A stretch of 64,000 nt of DNA from Diplonema japonicum (Eukaryota > Euglenozoa > Diplonemea > Diplonemida > Diplonemidae): contig OZ025717.1 of the NCBI GenBank assembly GCA_964019335.1, positions 248,001 through 312,000 of the forward strand, given 5' to 3'. The position numbers and the translations under genes were made by a program. Every line of letters starts with the position of its first letter. Within the stretch, counting starts at the first letter, position 1. The notes beneath the pieces are model-generated. The model made no database searches, had not been told where the DNA came from, and saw only the letters and a list, made by a program, of their open reading frames with translations. Of this stretch, positions 51,250-60,991 are shown piece by piece.

Positions 51250-52292
51250 TCAGATCTCAGATGTGCAGGGGGACTTGTTGAGGCCGCACTCGTTGGCGCC
51301 CCTCTTCACGCGGATGTAGCCGCTCTCCCCCCAGCTGGGGCCCCAGGAGTTCTTGATGATCCAGTAGTCGGGAGCGTAGCCGACGATGAGGACACCGTGG
51401 TCCAGGGTGCACACCTCGCAGCAGTTCGTGAGGACGCCGCCCCTGTAGGTCTGCCACTTCGCGGCGTCCACCGCGATCGAGAGGGGGCCGCTCGTCCCCA
51501 CGAACTCCGCCATCGCCGCCTCGTTGTGCGCAATGTTCTTGTAGCTCTTGATCTTCGCCCCGACCGCCTTCCCAGACACATCGTGGCACTCCCCCCTGAT
51601 CCCGAACTCGGAGGTGTATGGGTACGACGCCTCCGTCACGATCTGCCCGCCGTGGTGCTGCAGCAGCCACTTGAACGCGTTGTCCATGAGACCCCCGTTG
51701 CAGCCGTCGTCGACCTTGTCGCACGCCACCAGCTCCTGCTCAGACAGCGACGTCAGCGAGTGCCCCGCGAGCTTCCACTGGCCCTCGATCCCTCCCGTAG
51801 TCGAGAAGCTCCAGCAGCTGTTTGTGTGTGGGTGTGTATTTTTTTCCCCCCCCCTAGTCTTGTTGTTCTTCCATACCTCCCGCACTGCCCCTGGTTCTTC
51901 ACGTGGGTCACAGCACCCTTCTGCCTCCAGTCCACCTCGGTGGGGGCTGCAACCCCAGTCCCGTTCCAGGTCTGCGCCCCAGCGGCAAGACCCTCAGCGG
52001 GGACCTGAAGGTTGTGGTAGGTCTTGAACTCAGCGGGGGTGAGGTCGCTGAAGCCGTTCACCCCGAACGAGGCCCCCATCGCCTGCTCCGCCTCGTACTC
52101 CGCCCCCTGCAGGAGGTTCCCCAGGAAGATCTGGTACCTCTTCTCCTCCTCCGCGAGGGACTCGTACCTCTTGTTGTAGTCCTGCTTGAACACCCTGAAC
52201 ATCGCCCTCCCGTTTCCGCGAATGTACTCCTTGCTCAGACCCTGCACGCTCCCAGCAAGGAGCGCCATCACCAGAAGTGTCCCGTGCCTCAT
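51250..52292 (-). CDS. Papain-family cysteine protease (cathepsin L-like), two exons
   Basis: Exons 52292-51877 and 51817-51250 join to 984 bases, 327 residues. Signal peptide MRHGTLLVMALLAGSVQG. Inhibitor I29-type propeptide about 25-95 (YNKRYESLAEEEKRYQIF, GVNGFSDLTPAEF). Mature enzyme from about 117 (EVDWRQKGAV). The catalytic set is complete: oxyanion Gln134 and nucleophile Cys140 in NQGQCGSCW, His279 in LDHGVLIVGY, Asn295 in IIKNSWG. The intron interrupts the Ser139 codon directly before the catalytic Cys. The mature domain has the usual papain cysteines (CNGG, CCEVC). Works in lysosome/food vacuole or outside the cell. Confidence 0.93.
51818..51876 (-). other. Intron of the papain-family protease gene (59 bp)
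   Basis: Donor GGAG|GTATGG, acceptor AAACAG|CTGC, phase 2. Splicing restores the GSCWSF active-site motif exactly, which makes this the best-supported intron in the window. Confidence 0.95.
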
Positions 52293-52720
52293 GGTTGCTG
52301 CTGTCGTTGGTTTCCTGTGGGGGGCTTCTTGGTGCCTTGGAAATGAGGAGAAACAAAAAAGAAAAATAACGAGAAGTGAGAGGGAGTGTAGATCCTTTGA
52401 ATCGGCATCCTTACACGAGGACGCCTTCTCTAAAGAAGCAGCTAGAAGGGAAGGTGTTTTCGTGCTCTATTTTTTTTTTTTTTTTTAGAGCACTTTTTAT
52501 CATCTTGGAGGTGTTTTTGATAAGGAAAGGGAGCCTTTGTGACTCTCCATTTCCAAAATGGTTCATTAGCATTCATTTTCATTTCATTTTTTCGAGGTTC
52601 ATTTCATGTGTTTCAAATAAAAAAAAAAACATTTTTTCATTTTTTTAAAACACCAAGGAGGAAGCCTTTGTGACTCACCGGGCTTTAGTGTTTCGTATTT
52701 TCTCTTGTTCTAAGGTACCA
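52293..52720. other. Spacer between the protease and GST genes, no gene seen
   Basis: 428 bases. Direct repetition of a short AGGGAGCCTTTGTGACTC / AGGAAGCCTTTGTGACTC phrase near 52528-52545 and 52659-52676. Otherwise A/T tracts and UTR sequence. Confidence 0.5.
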
Positions 52721-53383
52721 TCACGCCTTGTACGCAGCGTGGACCCCTGTCGCATCCTTGTAGTAGGCCTTCACTTGGGGGATGTTAGCAACCATCTTGG
52801 CGTGCTTTGTGATGTGTGTGTACGTGTCGAGGCAGTCTTTGGGGAGCCCGTCGAGCCAGCCTGACTTCAGGGGCTGCAGCCAGGTGAAGGCGCAGATGTC
52901 TGCGAGGGTGAGGGAGTCTCCAACGGCGAACCCAGACGAGGACTTCGCGAGAAGGGAATCCACGAAGGCGAACCACTTCGTGAGCTCGCCCCCCTCCGCC
53001 ACTAGGGCCGCACGCGCAGCGCTCTTCTCCGCCTCGTCCGCGATAGCGAAGGTCTTCCCCAGGGGCCCGAACACCTCCCCCACAATGTCGCAGAACTCAT
53101 CCACTTTCAACGCCATCACCGCCTCTTGAGGGTACAGCGGCTTCCCTCCCACGGACGACACCTTTCCTGCGTACCGCATGATGGCCCCGCTCTGTCCAAT
53201 CACCTCGTCGTCCACCTTCAACAGCGGCAGCTGCCTCGGTGCAACCTCAGGCTTGATCTTCGCCCCCCATTCCTCCCCAGTCACCTTCTCATCCTCGAAC
53301 GCGATGCCCCCCACTGCAAGCGCCAGTCGCGCAGGCTCCGCACGACCAGGAAGCGCGAAGTACACAATCTTGATGGCAGGCAT
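52721..53383 (-). CDS. Glutathione S-transferase, sigma-like
   Basis: 220 residues from the ATG at 53383; the upstream in-frame start was rejected because it adds a low-complexity Thr/His leader absent from the family. The thioredoxin-fold N domain contains Tyr8 (KIVYFALPGRAEPARL), the usual catalytic Tyr that activates glutathione, and GQSGAIMRYAG, the conserved glutathione-binding Ser loop. The helical C domain includes GDSLTLADICAF. Sigma/alpha/mu type overall. Cytosolic conjugation of electrophiles or prostaglandin-like isomerisation; substrate unknown. A CA-rich leader (CACACCACAC-type) precedes the start; an AG after CCCACCTAC may be the trans-splice acceptor. Confidence 0.92.
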   Translation of the reverse strand: MPAIKIVYFALPGRAEPARLALAVGGIAFEDEKVTGEEWGAKIKPEVAPRQLPLLKVDDEVIGQSGAIMRYAGKVSSVGGKPLYPQEAVMALKVDEFCDIVGEVFGPLGKTFAIADEAEKSAARAALVAEGGELTKWFAFVDSLLAKSSSGFAVGDSLTLADICAFTWLQPLKSGWLDGLPKDCLDTYTHITKHAKMVANIPQVKAYYKDATGVHAAYKA

Positions 53384-54165
53384 TGTGGTGTGGTGTGGTG
53401 TGTGGTGTGTGGTGCTGTAGGTGGGTTTTTTTTCTTTTTCATGTGTGCAGTATGTTTCCGACTCAAAAAAAACTGTAAAAGATTTAAAAAAGGAAACCAA
53501 GGGAGGTAGTTGAAAAAAAGGGGGAAATTAAGTTCGAACGGGAAAAAAAAAGAATAGACAAGTTCTTCTTTGTTTGTGTGCAACGGTTACAAATCCTTAC
53601 CGCATAACGCTGCCCAACATTCTTTTTTATACAAGAACAAGTGTTTTTGTTCATCATTCAAAAAAAAAAAAAGAAAAAAGGTGGAAAAATATAGTGATTG
53701 AAAGTACGAGGAGAAGGGAGCAGCCGTCTTGCGCGGTACTCGACCGTTGGTCGGGCAACACCTCGTGTCCTGTGCGTGCGACTCGACCGTGATCTCTCCG
53801 AACAAAAGGCAGCCACAGAGGCGGCCTGGGAAAGGCACGAGAGGGCAACGCAAGCCAGACAGAGGGGCTGTTCCAAACATGTGTTGGGCCCAAGGCAACG
53901 GGAGCACCTGCTGCGGAGACGGCATCAAGGGGCAGGTTGTTGGCAAAGCCAGACCTGGAAAATTGTGAAAAAAATAATTAAAAAAGAAAAAGAAAGAAGG
54001 AAGGAAGGGGAAAAGATGAGTCCCCCTTTTGTTTTCATTGTTCGTATTTGAGTACATGTCCTGCTTCACTTCTTAAATGGCGAGAGGGAGAGCGAGAGAG
54101 AGAGTGTGTGTGTGGTTGTACTTGTATGATGCTTTTTTGGCAGCCACAAGAATCGGAGCTTCTTC
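53384..54165. other. Intergenic spacer, partly high complexity
   Basis: About 780 bases. 53720-53970 has ordinary complexity and several overlapping short ORFs in both strands, but no protein family is recognised and none has the codon pattern of neighbouring genes. A GA-rich stretch (54080-54115) precedes the methionine synthase stop codon region. Confidence 0.5.
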
Positions 54166-56430
54166 TCAGGCACTGATGCGGCTCTCGCGGAGCTTGTGGG
54201 CAGCGGCGACCATGTTCTTGAGGGAGGGGATAACCTCGTCCCACTTCCTGGTCTTCAGGCCGCAGTCGGGGTTCACCCAGGTCCTGGAAGGGGGAAGGAG
54301 GAGAAGGAGGCCTTGGAGGCGGGCCGCCATGTCGTCCATAGTAGGGACCACCGGGGAGTGGATGTCGTAGACCCCTGCGCCGAGGTCGCGGGCGTAGCCA
54401 TAGGAGGAGAGGGCTGCCACCATCTCCCCTGCGCTCCTGGAGTTCTCAATGGTGAGGACGTCGGCATCCATCCCGTCGATCCTCCCGATGATGTCCTCGA
54501 AGGTGGAGTAGCACATGTGCGTCACCACCTGCGTCGAGGGGCGTGCCCCGCAGGTCGACAGCCTGAAACACGCCACCGCCCACTCCAGGTACTTCTCGCT
54601 CTCCTCCTTCTTCAGCGGCATCCTCTCCCGAAGGGCCGCCTCGTCCACCTGCACCACCCTGCACCCTGCCGCTTCCAGGTCCGCCACCTCCTCCCTCACA
54701 GCGAGCGCCACTTCCACTGCCTGCTCCGCACGCGGCACGTCCACCCTGCAGAAAGACCAGTTCAGGATCGTCACGGGGCCCGTCAGCATCCCCTTCACGG
54801 GCACCGCCCCGCTCGCCTTCTGGCACACAGCGAACTCCCGCACCGTCATTGCCGCCCCTCCCTTCCGAACCACCGCCCCGTGGATCACAGGGGGACGCAC
54901 ATACCGAGACCCGTACGACTGCACCCACCCGTGCCTCGTCAGCAGCATCCCATCCAGCTTCTGCGCGAAATACTCCACCATGTCGCTCCTCTCAGCCTCC
55001 CCGTGCACGAACACGTCCAGCCCGATCTCCTTCTGGATCCCCACCACCCTCTCGATCTCCTTGTCGATCTGCTCCTCGTACGCAGCCTTTCCCACCTTCC
55101 CCTCCTTCCACTCCCGTCGCAGCTTTCGGATCTCTGCCGTCTGAGGGAACGACCCGATCGTCGTCGTCGGGAAGTTCGGAAGCTCCGCCAGCTGCTTCCC
55201 CCTGCGCTCCTTGAAGGGCTCGCTACGGGTGTACATCTCGGGGGTTACCCCCTTCGCTCCCTCCACTCCGCTGAGGTTGTCCTCCCCGATCCATGTTGCA
55301 GCAGTAGAAGAGGAATCGGATGAGGCGAGCTTCGTCAGAACCTCGAGCTTCTGCTTCGCGAACGCAAGCTTGGCCCTCACCTCCGCAGGGATGCTCCCCT
55401 CCTCCTCATGGTCCAGGTCGTAGGGAACGAACTGCAGGGAGCAGGAGGGAGCAACCACCACCCTCGCGTCGTCCTGCACCGCCTTCCGGATCCTCTGCAG
55501 GATGCCCCCCGCCGCAGCCTCGTTCCTCCACACGTTGCGCCCGTCGACCACACCGGCACCGAGCTCCTTCGTCGCGGGGAAGCCCTGCTTCTCCACAATC
55601 TCCACCATCGCCTTGCTCCTGCAGAAGTCGAGCGTCACGCGCTTCACGGGGAGCTCCACCACGTAGCTGTAGACAGCAGGGCTCAGGGAGTCGAAGTGCA
55701 CGCACAGGTTCACAGCAGGCCCGCCGCACCCGCCGAGCTCCTTGTAAGCGGCCGTTGTAAGGGAGCGCACCTCCTCCGTCTCCGCGTCGCTCATCACCAG
55801 CCACGGCTCGTGCAGCTGCACCTCCTTCACCCCCGCCCTGCTCAGCTCCCCCAGCAGCTCCTTGTACAAGGGCACCAGATCCTTCACCAGAGCCGCAGCC
55901 GTCCTCCCTTCCGCGTACTTGCAGAGCTTTCCGAGGGTCACAGGCCCCAGCACGATCGGGACCACCGCATCCGCCTTCGCCGCCTTGCTGCGGAGGAGCT
56001 GCACGTGCGCCAAAAAGGGAGCGAAGTTCCCACGGGGGACCGTGTCCGCCACCACCTCGGGTACCATGTAGTGGTAGTTCGAGTCGAAGTACTTCGTCAT
56101 GTCCAGCGCGGGGATCCCGTCCCGGCCCCTCGCCTGCGTGAAGTAGGCGTCCAGCCCACCCAACCCCGCCTCCCTCACCCTCTTGCAGGTCAGCCCGAAG
56201 CGCTCGCTCCAGTCAAGCACGTGGTCGTACAGCGTGTGGTCCCCGACCCCGATCAGGCTCACCCCCGCAGCCTCCTGGTCCTGCAGGCTCTGCAGCGCAA
56301 CCTTGTCGCTCACCTCCAGCAGCTCTGACTCTGTGATCTTCTTCCCCCAGTACTTCTCAAGCGCCATCTTCATCTCGCGCTTCGGTCCCGTGCGGGGGAA
56401 GCCAACAGTGGTCGTCCTCAGGTGCACCAT
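54166..56430 (-). CDS. metE: Cobalamin-independent methionine synthase
   Basis: 754 residues, single exon. The ATG at 56430 (MVHLRTTTVGFPRTGPKREM) was chosen over the upstream start because it matches the family N terminus and length. Two-barrel MetE: folate-binding N half, catalytic C half starting at PTTTIGSFPQTAEIRKLR. Zinc ligands are visible at the expected positions: His/Cys in HMCYS about 638-640, Glu in TIENSRS about 662, Cys in NPDCGLKTR about 720. Also HGEAERSDMVEYF and QVDEAALRERMPL. Transfers a methyl group from 5-methyltetrahydrofolate polyglutamate to homocysteine without vitamin B12. A pyrimidine/CA-rich tract ending CCACCACCACAG lies about 40 bases upstream as a possible trans-splice site. 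Confidence 0.97.
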   Translation of the reverse strand: MVHLRTTTVGFPRTGPKREMKMALEKYWGKKITESELLEVSDKVALQSLQDQEAAGVSLIGVGDHTLYDHVLDWSERFGLTCKRVREAGLGGLDAYFTQARGRDGIPALDMTKYFDSNYHYMVPEVVADTVPRGNFAPFLAHVQLLRSKAAKADAVVPIVLGPVTLGKLCKYAEGRTAAALVKDLVPLYKELLGELSRAGVKEVQLHEPWLVMSDAETEEVRSLTTAAYKELGGCGGPAVNLCVHFDSLSPAVYSYVVELPVKRVTLDFCRSKAMVEIVEKQGFPATKELGAGVVDGRNVWRNEAAAGGILQRIRKAVQDDARVVVAPSCSLQFVPYDLDHEEEGSIPAEVRAKLAFAKQKLEVLTKLASSDSSSTAATWIGEDNLSGVEGAKGVTPEMYTRSEPFKERRGKQLAELPNFPTTTIGSFPQTAEIRKLRREWKEGKVGKAAYEEQIDKEIERVVGIQKEIGLDVFVHGEAERSDMVEYFAQKLDGMLLTRHGWVQSYGSRYVRPPVIHGAVVRKGGAAMTVREFAVCQKASGAVPVKGMLTGPVTILNWSFCRVDVPRAEQAVEVALAVREEVADLEAAGCRVVQVDEAALRERMPLKKEESEKYLEWAVACFRLSTCGARPSTQVVTHMCYSTFEDIIGRIDGMDADVLTIENSRSAGEMVAALSSYGYARDLGAGVYDIHSPVVPTMDDMAARLQGLLLLLPPSRTWVNPDCGLKTRKWDEVIPSLKNMVAAAHKLRESRISA

Positions 56431-57041
56431 CTTTACAGAGATCTTTTGTGGTTTGTTGTTGTTTTTGAGCTGTGGTGGTGGGTGAAGCAGTTTGAACTGA
56501 AAATCACAAGGAATGCCTCCAGAGATGGATAACAAAGAAGCAAGGAAGAAAGGAAGGAACTTCATGAGTGGTGCTTATCTGTTTCAAACCCACCACTCAC
56601 GATTCTTTGGTTTGAAAAAAAGAAGGGGGAAGAGCGGGGGAAACGTCAATGGGCCATGCACCACTAGACGGAGAGAAGAAGTGGCTACTCTTCTCAATTA
56701 TTCCTTTCGCTCATAAAAAACAGCTGCGATTTAAGCAGCCATACGGTGGTTTAAAAAAATGAGAGGAAAGGGAAAAAAAAAAAGCAAAAAAGTATCTCAA
56801 AGGAGAAACGAAGAAATTCTGTTCTGGGATATTGGAGCAGAGAAAACAGAAAAAAGTTGTGTTTGTGAAAAAATATAAAGGCGGCAGTGGGTGAATCGAT
56901 CCAAGATCAGTCAAAAAAAAAAGTTACATTCTGTCCGATGACTCTTTTCACCCAGCTCCCGAATGGAGTTTTCTCCTGCCATGGTGAAATGGAGGTGTTG
57001 GTGTTCTTTTGTTTAAATTTATTTTAATTTTTTTATCTCCC
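56431..57041. other. Intergenic spacer, no gene seen
   Basis: About 610 bases. Contains methionine synthase leader sequence and the beta-helix gene 3' UTR. A tracts near 56776 and 56914. Nothing else recognised. Confidence 0.5.
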
Positions 57042-58187
57042 TTAAACGAAGAGTTCCCTGTTGCCCTTCTGAGAGAGAACAACGCCGGGGATGGTGTCGA
57101 TGAACTTCTTCGCGTTGACGACAGTGTTGTACGCCAGGGTGACAGGGGTCGTGGTGTGGCGGTGGTAGATGTGCATCCCTGTGAGGCCCACGTTGTAGAA
57201 GGTGTTGCCCTCGTAGTGCTGCCCGACACCACCTTCACCGGCGGCCGTCGGCACAGGCCTGGAGTCACAGAACATACCGTTGCCCCCTGCCCCGATCACT
57301 GTGTTCGACAGGACCTTGTGCCCCGACCCGAAGATGATGAGGCCGTTCCCCGACCCCTGCACCACCCTGTTGTGTGCCACGACGACCGCCTCCCCGTTCA
57401 CCTGGATCCCGTTGTTCTGCCACGAATGTGCGAAGGGGCGCTGCCCGTACTTCTCGATGAGGTTGTTCTCCACACGGCACCCCGGAAGGCACTTGCTCAC
57501 CTGGATCCCGTCCGCCCCGAGGTCCTTCAGCACGTTGTTCTCCACCACGAGCCCCCGCATGTCGTGCGGGTACACCACTGTCGGAACCCCGTTGCACTCC
57601 AGCGTCCTCTCGTATGCCGTGTAGCCGATGTACATGCCCTCCCCGTCCCCCGTCGCGTGGATGTAGTTGTCGTGCACCTTCACGTTCGCCATCTCGAAGT
57701 TCTCCTTCCACGTCGCGGGGTCGCACGTGGGGTCCGTCTTCAGCATGAGCCCTGCAAAGGTCGCCCCCTTCACCTCCACGTGGTCGATCTCGATGTCCGA
57801 CGTCATCGTGCCCGCCCCGAGCGTGCCCCCCAGCTGGAACCCGTACTCCACAGCCGCGTCCCCCGTCCCCGTGATGCGCAGGTACCGCGACCTCTCCACG
57901 CTGATGCTGTAGTGGTACTGCGTCGTCACCACCGCCCCCTTGCAGTTCCGCACCACGATGGGCGCCCCTTCCTCCCCCACCACGTTCCGGATGTTGATGG
58001 GGCCCCTCGACCCGCCCTCGAAGCACACCACGTCGCCCCCCTTCGCCTTCGCCACCGCCCCGTCGAAGCGGTAGTGATTCGAAGGCATCACGTGCGTGCA
58101 CCCGCACGCCGCAGCCTCCTCGCTGCTCAGCGCAGCCACACCGCACCCTCCAAGCAGCAGCACAGCACAGAGAAGGACAGGCTTCAT
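57042..58187 (-). CDS. Secreted right-handed parallel beta-helix protein
   Basis: 381 residues from the ATG at 58187, single exon. Signal peptide MKPVLLCAVLLLGGCGVAALS. The rest shows repeated rungs of a right-handed parallel beta-helix (PINIRNVVGEEGAPIVVRNC, SDIEIDHVEVKGATFAGL, NVKVHDNYIHATGDGEGMYI, GLVVENNVLKDLGADGIQV, GCRVENNLIEKYG, NNGIQVNGEAVVVAHNRVV). This resembles pectate-lyase, alginate-lyase or mannuronan-epimerase-type folds that act on acidic polysaccharides. No diagnostic catalytic motif allows a choice. Six or more Cys suggest disulfides. Probably an extracellular polysaccharide-active enzyme, next to other secreted hydrolases. Confidence 0.8.
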   Translation of the reverse strand: MKPVLLCAVLLLGGCGVAALSSEEAAACGCTHVMPSNHYRFDGAVAKAKGGDVVCFEGGSRGPINIRNVVGEEGAPIVVRNCKGAVVTTQYHYSISVERSRYLRITGTGDAAVEYGFQLGGTLGAGTMTSDIEIDHVEVKGATFAGLMLKTDPTCDPATWKENFEMANVKVHDNYIHATGDGEGMYIGYTAYERTLECNGVPTVVYPHDMRGLVVENNVLKDLGADGIQVSKCLPGCRVENNLIEKYGQRPFAHSWQNNGIQVNGEAVVVAHNRVVQGSGNGLIIFGSGHKVLSNTVIGAGGNGMFCDSRPVPTAAGEGGVGQHYEGNTFYNVGLTGMHIYHRHTTTPVTLAYNTVVNAKKFIDTIPGVVLSQKGNRELFV

Positions 58188-58826
58188 TTTTGTTCTCGTT
58201 GTTCTTTAACCTGAAGTGGCTTTTAAGTTAGCTTTTAGTCTTTCCAAGGGAGAAAAAAAAAAGAGAGAAAAAAACCAAAAGGGATCATGACACGCTGTTG
58301 AACCAAACAAAAGGTTGTTCGGCATAAAAAGACATTTTTTTTTTAGCGGATTTGCTGCACTGCGGCAGGGCAGCATAGGGGAATATTAAAAAAAAGGGGT
58401 GGGGAAAAGGAGTGTCCAGGGGCCGAAGAATGAGTGGAGCGTGCACCAAGTGGCAGCACCCTTCACATGGAGGCATGAACGTAGTTGTCTTGACATCAAG
58501 AGGGAGGAGGGACAAGCCACGCTGAATAGAAGATTCACTTAAAAAAAGGTTCGCAAGAAAAGAGAACCATGCTGCTGTTGTTGGTTTTGCTGAAAAGGAT
58601 GGAAACAATAACAAAAAAATACAGTGGGAGGGGGAAAAATAAAGGCATGGGTGCGGTTAATTTTTTCGCCCTCGTGTTTTTTTTTTCTGTTTTTTTTTTC
58701 CTCACCACTTTCTTTACAACCACAGAAAGGGGGGGGGGGGGGGGGGGGTAGTAGTAAAAAAAATTGAAAGAAGTCACCACAGAGGAATGGTGTTTTTTTA
58801 TTCGAAACATGTATCATATATTTTTT
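58188..58826. other. Intergenic spacer, no gene seen
   Basis: About 640 bases. Includes a long G run (58730-58748) and T tracts. The ORFs are low complexity. Confidence 0.5.
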
Positions 58827-60574
58827 TTAAAGGTTTGCTCTTCGGTTCTTGTTGTTGCGGGCGGCGTTCTTGCAGGCGTTCTTCACGACATTCAACATGA
58901 GGTCGAACTTGGGTGTCCCGAGACCTGTGGCAGCATCCCAGCCCTTGATGGCCTCCCAACCGGCGGCCCTGTTCTCCCCGATGGCGTTGGTCCCCTTCAC
59001 GATGTCGGTGAACATGTGGGGGTTCTGGTAGAAGAGGGGGTTGGCGAAGCCGATGGTCTTCCCGCTGACCTCGAGGCAGGCCTCGTTAAGAGGGTCACGA
59101 TCCCCGAGAAGGACGGGGAGCTGGCGGAGGTCCCACCGACGGCCATGGTGGACCCGCCCTTCACCACCGTGAAGGACTCCCCGAGGGTCGCGACGTCTGG
59201 GGTGCCCCTCGCCCCCTTCGCGTACTGTGCGTTCGGCTTCTTCACGTTCTCCAAATAGCTCTGCACCTGCTGCGCCTGGAAGCTCGGAACGGAGAAGTCG
59301 TACGAGAAGCCACCGCCGGATCCGAACTGCGTCGTTGCCTCCTCTTCACCGCTCGTCCCCTCCACGAAGAAGGTCGACCCCACCGCCACGCAGGTAGGGA
59401 TGGACGACGGGAAGGCAGGCGACAGCTTCCCGTTGTTGCTCCCGGCCCTCGTCTCCCCACCGCTCCCGTCGTCCCCAGACGAGATCATCACCGTGATCCC
59501 CATCGTCCCCATCTTCTGGATGTCATCTGCGAGACGCTTCGTGATGGCCGACGAGCACGTCCCGATCTTCTGGCTCCCGTAGCTCACGCTGATGGTGTAA
59601 GGGTGCGTCGCCTCCCCCGTCACGTCCGACCCGAAGGTTCCGAGGTCCGCGCAGAAGTCGAAGTTCGGGTACGAGTACACCCAGGTCTCCGCAGCGTTCC
59701 CGATCGACATGATGTACTCCACGTCCAGCATCGACTCCACCCCAGGCTTGTCGTCCTTGTTCTTCCCCATGTACTTGCTGATCTTGCAGGTCTTCCCCGC
59801 GTCGTACTTCGTGCAGAAGTCTGCGAGGTTCGCGTCGTCCACGTACTGGCCTTGGAACTGCGCGATCGCCTGGATGTTCTGCTTCCCTGTCTTCGGGACC
59901 GCTGTCACGTTGTAGGTCTTCCTGAAGACTGCCGGGTTCGGGACCGCTGTCACGTTGTAGGTCTTCCTGAAGACTGCCGGGTTCACCTTCCCGGCGAGCT
60001 GCACCTCCTCCCTTTCCTTTTCCTTCACCAGCACCTCCTTGTCGACCACCACAGGGCTCAACGGGAAGCCGTGGAAGCCGGCGAACGTGTCGATCGCGGA
60101 AGCCACCTCCGCAGGCACCTGCACCCCGCTCGTCAGACGCCAGATCTTCGCACCGCTGGGGTGCTCGTAGGTCAGGAACGAGCCGTGTGCCATCTTCTCG
60201 ATCTGCGCCACCGTTGCCTCCCCGTGGATGTAGTCCCCGTGCGGGTGCTCCTTCGTCACCTCCACCCCGCTCGCGCTCAGCCACTCCCTCACAATCCTCG
60301 TGTGCTCCGCCTTCGGCCTCACCATCTCCCCGACCTCCTCGTAGCTGGGGTACTGCAAGTAGTTCACGCTGCGCGGGTCAGACACCTCCTCGAAGATCCT
60401 GTCCAGGGCTGCCTTGTTCGCCCTCTTCACCCCCACCGACACGCGGAACCTTCCTTCAGGGTTCACCTTCTCGGAGGTAGCCCTCCATCCCGCGGGGATC
60501 ATCGACGGCTCGTGCACCTCCACAAGCGACCCTGCGGACACCGCCACCAGGGCCATGAACATGGCTGATCTCAT
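58827..60574 (-). pseudogene. Sedolisin (tripeptidyl-peptidase I-like) serine protease, one frameshift
   Basis: The ATG at 60574 opens a signal peptide (MRSAMFMALVAVSAG), a long propeptide and the S53 catalytic domain. Catalytic Glu280 and Asp284 sit in ESMLDVEY and the nucleophile Ser483 in GGTSASSPSF. Near 59087 the frame shifts by one base: the expected GIVTLL-N-EACLEVSGKTIGF is interrupted because one base is missing in CTCTTAACGAG. The downstream frame then continues to the natural end at 58827 with FANPLFYQNPHMFTD and GWDAATGLGTPKF. Unshifted reading stops at 58997. Either the gene is recently disabled or the base is a sequencing error; everything else looks functional. Acid protease of vacuoles or secreted digestion. 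Confidence 0.85.
59895..59984 (-). repeat. Exact 45-bp tandem duplication in the sedolisin gene
   Basis: Two identical 45-base units (59895-59939, 59940-59984) give the peptide NPAVFRKTYNVTAVP twice, in frame. It lies at about residues 197-226, near the propeptide/mature boundary of the family. Being exact, it is recent. Confidence 0.97.
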
Positions 60575-60991
60575 GTTTCTTTTTGTTTTCCTCTGGGAAT
60601 GGAACGTGGCGTTTTTGAAAAGTAAGCAGCGGAGATAAAGAAATAAAAAGAGAACAAGATGCTACGCAGAGTGCTACTTGCAGAGACGGAATATGAAAGA
60701 TGGGATTTGTTCCTAGAATCTACTCTTAAGACATAGATCGGTTCCACCACCCCGCGGGATCATCTTCTCGAATGTGGCGGAGTTCATGTTAACTGAGGTG
60801 AAAAATTGGCTCAAAGAATGACACAACGACAATGAATGGAAAACAACAAGTATGAAACAAGGCCGTTTGTGGAAAAATATTGACCCAGGAAAGGCAAGGG
60901 TTGGTCGGTCGTGCAGGGGCAAGGGTCTAGTGTCGGAGCTATCTCTCATCAGTCGTGACAAAGAACTGACGTAGAAGGGTTGATATTTGCT
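60575..60991. other. Spacer, no gene seen
   Basis: 417 bases between the sedolisin start and the coiled-coil gene stop. Ordinary complexity, no homopolymer longer than about ten, no ORF of note. Confidence 0.5.

Noticed and set aside
53698-54051. Short plus-strand ORFs in the GST/methionine synthase spacer
   Set aside because: Overlapping in several frames, no recognisable protein, against the direction of all neighbours.
56431-56565. Upstream extension of methionine synthase with a signal-like sequence
   Set aside because: The family starts at the ATG at 56430, and the added part is likely 5' UTR. A targeting peptide cannot be fully excluded without RNA data.
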